Origin: Siphlonurus alternatus
Taxonomy: Eukaryota; Arthropoda; Insecta; Ephemeroptera; Siphlonuridae
DNA length: 64,000 nucleotides
Reading direction: 5' to 3'
Assembly: GCA_949825025.1 (NCBI GenBank)
Contig: OX463781.1
Location: forward strand, 39,879,150 to 39,943,149
The number at the start of each line of letters is the position of its first letter. Position 1 is the first letter of the stretch. Position numbers and translations under genes: made by a program. Below, in pieces: positions 57,101 through 64,000 of this stretch. The notes beneath the pieces are model-generated. The model was given only the letters and a program-made list of their open reading frames with translations. It searched no databases and was not told the DNA's origin.

Positions 57101-57530
57101 GAGTCTGTAGGTTCCTGTACTCGTTACAGGTTCAAATTTAATGCAAAAAGTTACTGATTATTACTGGAAGCTACTGGTATATTACAGGTTAGCTGTTACC
57201 TGTAGCGAGTCTGTAGGCTCCTGTAATCGCTACAGGATAACAATTTAATAAATCTACCGATGATTACTGGAAGCTACTGATAAATTACAGGATAGCTGTT
57301 ACCTGTAGCGAGTCTGTAGGTTCCTGTACGCGCTACAGGTTAACAATTGACTAAATCTACCGATGATTACTGGAAGCTACTGGTATATTACAGGATAGCT
57401 GTTACCTGTAGCGAGTCTGTAGGTTCCTGTACGCGCTACAGGTTAACACTTGACTAAATCTACCGATGATTACTGGAAGCTACTGGTAAATTACAGGATA
57501 GCTGTTACCTGTAGCGGAGTCTGTAGGTTC
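57101..57530. repeat. About 104-bp tandem repeat, four or more units
   Basis: GAGTCTGTAGG recurs at 57101, 57207, 57310, 57413 and 57517. Each unit contains CTACAGGTTAACA, CTACCGATGATTACTGGAAG, CTACTGGTA and ATAGCTGTTACCTGTAGC. Units 3 and 4 are nearly identical, so the array expanded recently. Confidence 0.92.
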
Positions 57531-57846
57531 CTGTAAGCTACGGGATCGAGCTGTACAGGGTTTTACAGAGTGTGTACTGGTTAGTAGAGACTTTTACTTA
57601 TTGTTACAGGGTAGTTACTGGGTTGCTACTGGATCGTAACCAGTAGCGAAAAGAGTAAAATCAGAGCCTACAGGGTCAAATTGACTTTACTGGGTGTGTA
57701 CAGGGTATTTACAGGGTTTTTTGGCCTCTACCGGTTGGCTACAGGGTTTTTACAGGGTATTTACAGGAAAAAGTTTTGCTAGGGAAATCTTCACAATGTT
57801 TCAATATTTTGGAATACAATGTTGAACTATATAGAGTTTGTTAATC

Positions 57847-58167
57847 AACAACCTGCATACAAATTTTTGTACTTCTTATTTGAGAAGACTGTCAGAAGCG
57901 TAATGGATTACAAGTAATGTATTGAATGTAAAATTTTTTTTTTTTAAGTTTCCAGCCTCAAAATTGAAGGAGAACGACGCTGTGACTGCAACATATTTCC
58001 CTATATGATTGCGTGTTAAATATTTGCATGACTATGACGTCACAACGTTTTCCAGCAAGATTTTAAGGGTGTTTGAGCTAGGGTTAAAAAAATCTCAAAA
58101 CAGTTGACAGCACCTAACTCATGATCTTCTATCCAAATAAGAAAAAAAAATGCAGGTTGTCCATTGC
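57847..58167. mobile_element. MITE-G, copy 3 (diverged)
   Basis: CAACCTGCATACAAATTTTT to AATGCAGGTTGTCCATT, with CTATGACGTCACAACGTTTT and GCGTGTTAAATATTTGCATG. Confidence 0.7.
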
Positions 58168-58354
58168 ACAAATATCGAGAAGGAGACATCAATCAAAATG
58201 TGTGAAAAAACATGATTTTTTAAAAATATTTTTTTAAAAAAATTACACAACATTAAAAAATGTTAAAACAATGGTAATTGTTTTTAAATCACGAAGTTCA
58301 ACATTGTAAGGATATAAGTCAGTGTAGGCAACTAATGTAGATAAACCCTTTTAA

Positions 58355-58600
58355 CCCTAGTATTACCAGGGAAGGAGGGGGAAGGGGGAATTAATTCGAC
58401 ACACAACTCTTTTAAAGCGTGAGAAAATGTGAAAAACTGCTCTAACAATAATCTAGTTAACCAACTAGCAATGTATTTCCGCAAAACAATAGTGAGGAAA
58501 CACATTTTAGTATAGGGATTAAAAAAGTGAGTCATTTGACCTCCCTCTTCCCTCTCCCCTTGGTATAGCGTAAAAAGAAATGTCCTTAATAATGTTTGGG
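58355..58600. mobile_element. MITE-H (piggyBac-like), copy 3 with TTAA on both sides
   Basis: TTAA at 58351-58354 and 58601-58604. Ends CCCTAGTATTACCAGGG and CCTTAATAATGTTTGGG. Contains AATGTATTTCCGCAAAACAA and GTCATTTGACCTCCC. TTAA plus CCCTAG ends define piggyBac-type nonautonomous elements. Confidence 0.9.
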
Positions 58601-58659
58601 TTAATGAAAATAAAGTACCACCAATCTATCACAGTTTCAGATTATTGCTTATACCAGTA

Positions 58660-58995
58660 TTAACGATTAATCTCAGTTACTGCTGGAGTCAAAGAATATT
58701 TTTCTGCAAAAGAATCGAATGAAATAAATTTAAAAAAATTGAATATTTTCTAAAACTTAATCGCTTATGGTTTGAGCAATTTCAGTCTGGCAGTTTTCTT
58801 ACAACAGCTCTATTTCCGGCTTCCGTCCATAAGGCCAATGTTAAACTTCTATCTCAATTTTCACAAAACTGATAAGACATCAGATTTGCTTCAAAATTTG
58901 TATGCCACCTATTGATGGTTAGTTCTAAGTCCCCTGCAAGTCTTGTTGCATTTAGGCAACGATTGCGAGATATCAATCTACTGAGATTCATCCTT
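58660..58995 (+). repeat. Dispersed repeat R, copy 2
   Basis: See 54355. Here AACAGCTCTATTTCCGGCTT, CCGTCCATAAGGCC and CCACCTATTGATGGTTAGTT are kept without the pyrimidine insertion. Confidence 0.7.
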
Positions 58996-59044
58996 ATTAA
59001 CTAAAACTCATTGTTCTTTTTTCTTTTCTGAATACATCCGGTTG

Positions 59045-59175
59045 TTGGCAGTTACAGCACGTAATGGCGTGACGTAGCAAGGACGATGCAGAGATGGAGG
59101 GCCCCGCGGGGACTCGATCCCAGGACGTCGTTCCATTCATGAACGCGACACTCTAATCCCCCAGGCGTAAAACAT
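59045..59175 (-). mobile_element. Candidate tRNA-derived SINE head
   Basis: On the - strand CCTGGGGGATTAGAGTGTCG is tRNA D-arm/A-box-like, followed by TTCATGAATGGAACG in the anticodon position and GGGATCGAGTCCC, a good B box, at the expected spacing. The following GGGGCCCTCCATCTCTGCAT is not tRNA. The acceptor stem does not close with a 3' partner, so it is not a functional tRNA gene. Confidence 0.55.
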
Positions 59176-59179
59176 CTTC

Positions 59180-60620
59180 GCAACTTCCAACACTTGCTTG
59201 GACATGCAATTCCAATCCGTTGATGAATGCAACCCAGAATTGCAATCTAGGTCATTCTATACAGAGAATAATAGATTGATTTTTTTTATAAATTAAAAAA
59301 AAAAAAAAAAAAAAAACACTTTTGTAGACGCAATAAACATTTTTATAATAGCAAAAAAAAAATATTTCAGGTCAAGCATTAATTTTTAAGGTGTTAATAA
59401 TTATCAACACCACATAATAGCATGTATTCAGTTATTAGTAATTAAATGTCACTGTCATTATTATAGTTAGAAGTGAAATAAAGATTGATAAGAATGATGA
59501 ATGGATGATGATTCACGTGCAGTATTAATGACAGTAAGAAAAGATCAAACTCATATCGCTGTAAACTAAAGATTTGTTGAAAAAATATTTATTTTTTACT
59601 GTATATTTTTTATTGTATATATTGTATATTGTATATTTTTCTGACGAATACTTCATGATTTTGATTCAAAACCGTGCTTTAAAAATTATAAATATCAATA
59701 AAGACATTCTTAGAGCTCTATTTTAAAAGAAGGAGATAGTTGTATAATAGAATAATGTACAACATCATAAATAAACTAAAAAATGATTAAATAATACTAT
59801 AATTTTGTACACAATATGGGAGTTTGATTATTATGCAGTATGAGTTATATAGCATGACAAAATATCAATTAATTTTAATATTTAGGTGATTCATGAAATA
59901 AGAATTTACGTAATTCTGACATCTTCAAAATTTATATAGAAGTGTAGAGTATTATTTACAGAACGAGAAATGATTCTGATAATTTAGTTTTAAAATTTGT
60001 ATAAATACCTTCTCTCAAATAATCGTATTTATAACTCTCATATAATATTAAATTTCAGATATGCTATTATGTAATTATCATACATAAATTCTTCCACATT
60101 TAACATTTGATCAAAATAATACTCACATTATAAATCGAAATTTATCAAATCAAAAAATTTAAATGTATTATTATATATAATTTATGGAATAAAATTGATC
60201 GTCTAAAGTATTATTAATAGCATAACATGCAAAGAAAGAATAAATCAGCATTGCTTATCTTTAAATTCATTTTCAATATAATAAAACTTTGTTTTTAGAA
60301 GAAGAAAAGATAATTATTGTTCAGATACCTGCAGTATTATCTGTAAAAAATATAGACTCAAATACTAACTTATTAATATTTCAGACATTTTCAATTAAAT
60401 TTAAACACGCAAAACTTGACAGAAAGTACAATATTTGAGTTGCAAGTTTGTAAGTCATGAAAACTAATTAACTAGTGTGGGGGAATGGTTAACAAATGTA
60501 ATTAACAAATACCTTCAAAACTTTAAAATTAATTTACATGAAAATCTGATTTATTTTGTAATAATAAATTTTATAATTATTCTTGAAAGTTGAAAGTGAC
60601 GAATTTTTTTTAGAGGAACA
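59180..60620. other. AT-rich intron, nothing recognised
   Basis: About 1.4 kb of A/T-rich DNA; A-run near 59296-59317. No ORF or recurrent word. Confidence 0.6.
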
Positions 60621-60639
60621 CACACCTATAAGCACCTGT

Positions 60640-60740
60640 TACTGTTAATATACGCGTCCCATCATTCGTTGAGGTGAGAATGAGGAAACAATAGAAACCT
60701 CAGTCAAAACGGACACCTCTACCTCCACTTTTTATCGACT
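60640..60740 (-). mobile_element. SINE fragment
   Basis: ATACGCGTCCCATCATTCGT, TGAGGTGAGAATGAGGAAAC and AGAAACCTCAGTCAAAACGG are the complement of the SINE central domain at 53040-53110. Confidence 0.75.
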
Positions 60741-61404
60741 TCATGTACGAAGTTTACCCCTCACAAAAGAGTGTAAGAACGTAAGAACTTTGGAAAGACT
60801 ATCCACCTTTAAGACAGCTTCTTAGGTTGTAAAAAGGCACTTTACAGAATTGAAGACACGAACTGCATTTTTGTGCTGAACGTAATTTAGTTTTAAATAT
60901 TAACCTATTTTTCTGAGCTTTCTTTTTAGGGGAACAATTTGATACTCAGATAAGTTTCTTATTAGCTATAATGATATACAAGTATAATATTGTTTACTTG
61001 TTATCAGGGAGTCGAACCGGAACGGAACGGAACGATTGAAACCGCTTAAAACCACATAAAAACTCCAAACCGGTTCGGAACGGGTTTAGAGGAACGAAAA
61101 AACTCCAGAACCGTTTCGGAACGGGTTCTGAGGAGCACATAAACTGTTGAACCGGTTCGGAGCGGGTTCAGAGGAACGCCTAAACTGGGAGAGCTTGGAA
61201 GCGGTTCGATTCGTGTCAAACATAATATTCTCGAGATCAATCGGAAGCGGTTTGGATTTTTTCATTTTAGAGGTTCTTGAGTATTTTTTTTTTTTTTAAA
61301 TAAAAATAACTGCTTTTAAATGTAATGATCATCAATAATAAAAATTTATTTTAAAATTAACTAATATCAATCACTATAGCCACTGAAATAAGCTGCAATA
61401 TAAT

Positions 61405-61940
61405 GGTAAAGTATTAGGCGCACATAACGCACTAAGGGATGAGCGGGCGGAGCCGTAGGTAAGGAACTGATCGCGAACCTCAAGCCGGAGCTGATAGCGA
61501 ACCTCATGACGGAGCTGATAGCGAACCTCATGACGGAGCGGATCAGCAGAGAGCGGAACGAACGCAAACCTTGGAGCCGAACCAACAGCTAGGAGTGCAA
61601 GCTCGTGAGCTGGTTCGGTTCAAACGTTCTTCAAACCGAACCGAAAGACTCGGAGCATTTAGAGCTGATGTGACAGTTCCCGCAGAACGAAAGCCTGCAG
61701 TGGAGTTGATTGAACCAGCACGTGAGCCAAGCTTGCGCTCCTACTGCTCCTATAGCTATCGGTTCACGATCAGCTCCATGCGGTTCGGCCAGCTTGGGGA
61801 TGCGCTCCTTACCTGAATTTTACAACTTTTTTTGTATCGGCTCTCTTTATATAATACAGTCTACAGTCTATGCATACAAGAGAGTTTATACTCATCTAAA
61901 GACCTGCTACTGGAAACTTATGTGCGCCTAATACTTTTCT
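61405..61940. mobile_element. Inverted-repeat unit nested in the hAT-like element
   Basis: GTAAAGTATTAGGCGCACAT on the left is mirrored by TTATGTGCGCCTAATACTTT on the right. The interior is GC-rich (GAGCTGATAGCGAACCTCAT, TCGGTTCACGATCAGCTCCA) and itself rich in GGTTCGG words. ORFs of 70-80 codons over it are repeat-driven. Confidence 0.75.
61467..61538. repeat. 24-bp tandem repeat, three units
   Basis: CTGATAGCGAACCTCATGAC-GGAG in three consecutive copies, the first with CGCG and AAGC changes. Confidence 0.92.
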
Positions 61941-62352
61941 CAAGTTTTGCACTTTATTAATTAATTTTAATTTATTAATTTGATTATTTTGAACGAGTTT
62001 TGATTGTTTGAAAAATCACTTTTTTTTCCAGTGATGTTATATATTTATAATGATCACCTATAGCTCGTAGTATTATGTTATATTATTTCACAAAAACCGG
62101 AACGGAACGCAACAACAAAACCCCTTAAAAACCGCAATATATTCCGGAACCGGTTCGAACCGCTCCTTCGAACCCCTTAGCAATGAACTCTAAAAACCGA
62201 ATCGCATCCCGAACCCCTTGGCCATTAGCTCTCAAAACCGGAACGCATCGCGAACCCCAACGACTCGAACCGGTTCCGCAAAAACCGGAACCATTGCACT
62301 TGCGGTTCGACTCCCTGCTTGTTATTCAATGTAAACAAAAACATACCTATAG

Positions 62353-62526
62353 ATGCTGTTCTGCCCAAACGGCGAAGTTTCATCTGTTAATTTCTTGAGA
62401 GTGGCGAAGTTGCTGTGCTAACAGTATTGGATTGTGGCGAACTTGCAATTTTGAACATACGCAATTTCGCCACTCTCAATAAATAATGAACTGATGCAAC
62501 TTCGCCGTTTGGGTAAAACAGCATCG
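62353..62526. mobile_element. Small foldback with CCCAAACGGCGAAGTT arms
   Basis: GATGCTGTTCTGCCCAAACG, GCGAAGTT on the left; AACTTCGCCGTTTGGGTAAA, ACAGCATC on the right. Inner GAGAGTGGCGAAGTTGCTG pairs with GCAATTTCGCCACTCTC. About 174 bp; nonautonomous. Confidence 0.85.
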
Positions 62527-62529
62527 TTA

Positions 62530-63099
62530 TGCTTTTCAACCAACGTGTTGTAACAGTAGTCCAATTTACTTATACCTTTGTAGAATAAGTTTTAGGTTAT
62601 GACTGCTCGTGTTCGAATATAAACATATAAACTCCATTGCGCGTCACGTTTAATTAAGTTTTCATTGTGTTTGTAATTTCCTTGATCATTGGTTGACATT
62701 TTGCAATAAAGATAGTAACAACAATATTTTAAATTAGAATTAAATTTAAATAAAATTAATAGTTCATTCTTATTATTTTGTTGTAAAAGCACAATATTAT
62801 AATATATGGCCAAAGAAAAAAGTAAAATTCTTGAATTTTTAACGTTATAAAGTTCATACATTCACTTTAGTTAACATATAATACAACTTGTGTGATGTCC
62901 ATTGAAGTTTAGGAAAGATGCATTTTAACATTTGAGCAAAGTTGCGGTGTGGGGGTCATGCTGTCGCAATTACCGGCAGCTGGGAACTTTGTCGCAACTT
63001 TAGACCAAGTGGTTTCCTGGTGGTAGTGTGTGAGAATAGTGGGGGTAATTTGCTGGCAACAAGATACCGAGGCGTTTTAAGAAGATAGTTAGCTTAATA

Positions 63100-63100
<1 letters not shown>
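62530..63100. other. Intron, mostly AT-rich
   Basis: A GC-richer patch at 62940-63080 (TGCGGTGTGGGGGTCATGCT) without an ORF. Otherwise no feature. Confidence 0.5.

Positions 63101-63101
<1 letters not shown>

Positions 63102-63155
<54 letters not shown>
63102..63155. repeat. (CT)n microsatellite, about 54 bp
   Basis: Pure CT run after TTAATATA. Confidence 0.97.
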
Positions 63156-63159
<4 letters not shown>

Positions 63160-63845
63160 TCTCTTATTTTTCTCTTTACGGTTAAGATAGTGTGTGTGGG
63201 TAATTTCGTTAAATGCTATATGCTATATCATGAAGAAAGCTATTTCACTAATTAGTTTAAACAAAACCACATGTCCAACTTAATGTAATAATTACTAGTT
63301 TAGGTAAAACATAAATGAATAGATGTAATACATTAAACGTGTTGCTTTTATATTATTAAACAAATGAAATAAGTAGGTTTACATGCATACGCTAAAATTT
63401 GAGGTAAAATCAATTCATTTTACGATACTGAAACAATAACATTTTCTTCAAAACATCAATATAATGAGCAAGGATTGTATTCTCTTGACTGCAATGTACT
63501 TTATAGAAACATATAGGTAAATTATCATCTATAATATAGATATACTAATTTGTGCTAATTATAGTTAAACTTGATTATAAATAATATTTTTGTTATTATT
63601 TGGATGATAACATATATGATATAATGATACAATATTATGTTGTAATGATATTTATAAAGAATCTTTTTGTTTTATAGCATCCTGCAAATATCCATAAATT
63701 TATTTTATGTATTATAGTAATAGTGTAGGATTCGACTCGTACAAGTTTTGTTTGAGTTACAATGTTATGCAACAGAGCTTTAGCCTAGATATTTACAAAG
63801 GTAGAGAGAATATATGCTATTTGTTTACTACTTCTGTTTTTGTAT
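63160..63845. other. AT-rich intron, nothing recognised
   Basis: No feature. Confidence 0.5.
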
Positions 63846-63849
63846 AATA

Positions 63850-64000
63850 GAAGGAGGTCGGAAAGAAAGAGGTGGAGTAAGTTAGCATCATTGGAAGAAT
63901 TTCACGAGCACCACGAGACTTACCGCTCATGATGGAGCCGATGTTCCCTCGAGCCTCGTACATCTACCACCATGGCCACAGAATAAAAATGAGATCGACT
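63850..64000 (+). other. GC-richer island at the right edge, possible partial exon
   Basis: A pyrimidine-rich run TTTACTACTTCTGTTTTTGTATAATAG precedes it. In one frame, following GTTAG at about 63884, codons stay open to the edge and include LPLMMEPMFPRASYIYHHGH. The other two + strand frames are partly open, and the - strand reads GAGCG/GTAAGTCTC. It does not match the sequence expected next for the channel. Coding status and strand are unresolved. Confidence 0.3.

Larger units (their letters stand above)
56190..57784. mobile_element. 1.6-kb foldback element built of CCWGTA words
   Basis: Inverted ends CCCTAGTGCAAAATTGAAGT and AAAAAGTTTTGCTAGGG, followed on both sides by TTCCTGTAAATACCCTGTA or its complement and by GTAGCCAACC / GGTTGGCTAC. 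Almost all of 56222-56630 and 57100-57775 is a string of ACCCTGTAG, CCAGTAG, CCTGTAAG and complements with short spacers. A plainer centre (56635-57095) separates the halves. No ORF. A TTAA or 8-bp duplication was not found; flanks CAA and AAA may be a 2-3 bp duplication. Confidence 0.85.
61005..62317. mobile_element. 1.3-kb hAT-like element rich in GAACCGGTTC words
   Basis: Inverted ends CAGGGAGTCGAACCG and CGGTTCGACTCCCTG, flanked by a perfect 8-bp duplication CTTGTTAT (60997-61004 and 62318-62325). The outer 230 bp on each side are series of AACCGGTTCGGAACGGG-like words or complements. No transposase frame. The 8-bp duplication and CAGGG ends fit hAT. It encloses a second inverted-repeat unit at about 61405-61940. 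Confidence 0.9.

Noticed and set aside
56222..57775. CRISPR-like array
   Set aside because: The repeated words are short, degenerate, on both strands and without regular spacers; the host is an animal; terminal inverted repeats show a transposon.
59100..59170. A functional tRNA gene
   Set aside because: A and B boxes are present but no acceptor stem or complete cloverleaf can be closed.
61367..61816. ORFs of 72-81 codons with repeated RFAISS-like peptides
   Set aside because: The peptide repeat is the translation of a 24-bp tandem repeat inside a nonautonomous transposon.

Overview
The window is AT-rich eukaryotic DNA with insect character. The one gene that can be firmly recognised is the first coding exon of a voltage-gated sodium-channel-family protein, closest in my reading to insect NaCP60E (the DSC1/BSC1 cation channel). 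It lies on the + strand at 6759-7190 and ends at a perfect GTAAGT donor. No following channel exon was recognised, so almost everything from 7191 to the right edge is read as the first coding intron, at least 56.8 kb and still open. Low GC, long (CT)n/(GA)n tracts, 5S-rRNA-derived SINEs and dense small transposons suggest an insect with a repeat-rich genome. I cannot name the order.

Layout. 1-5856: upstream intergenic DNA with dispersed repeats and small inverted-repeat elements. 5857-6758: a GA-repeat tract followed by a GC-richer promoter and 5' leader with a TCAGT initiator candidate. 6759-7190: the coding exon. 7191-64000: intron packed with nonautonomous transposons. I grouped these into recurrent families by reading copies against each other: MITE-A (ends AAGGCGGATTC), B (TTGGGYGCGATTCACG, TA target sites), C (GCATTCACAAAG), D (CACTACGTTTACATGAC), E, F (ATGGACAAC...GTTGTCCAT, TA), G, H (TTAA target, CCCTAG ends, piggyBac-like), I (CCTAGTTGAA), J, K, L (GGTCTGTTCGTAAA, TA), Q, T (TTA target), plus two hAT-type elements with perfect 8-bp target duplications. 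Several are nested in each other, which gives a relative insertion history.

Two larger elements near the right end are the most unusual objects: a 1.6-kb element (56190-57784) built almost entirely of degenerate CCTGTAG/CCAGTAG words and their complements, and a 1.3-kb hAT-like element (61005-62317) rich in GAACCGGTTC-like words with a second inverted-repeat structure inside. A SINE family with a 5S rRNA head and a shared central domain occurs about nine times. Two LINE 3' ends on the - strand carry the C-terminal part of reverse transcriptase and end in short tandem-repeat tails, (AAAT)n and (ACTT)n.

Several GC-richer, apparently non-repetitive islands inside the intron (9162-9386, 19063-19357, 15990-16300, 25190-25500, 52297-52536 and the last 150 bases) could be exons of nested genes or regulatory elements. 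Two - strand islands have an open frame with a splice-acceptor-like boundary but match nothing I recognise. No rRNA genes, CRISPR arrays or viral genes were seen. Family membership and coordinates come from reading by eye; copy boundaries may be off by a few bases except where target duplications fix them.
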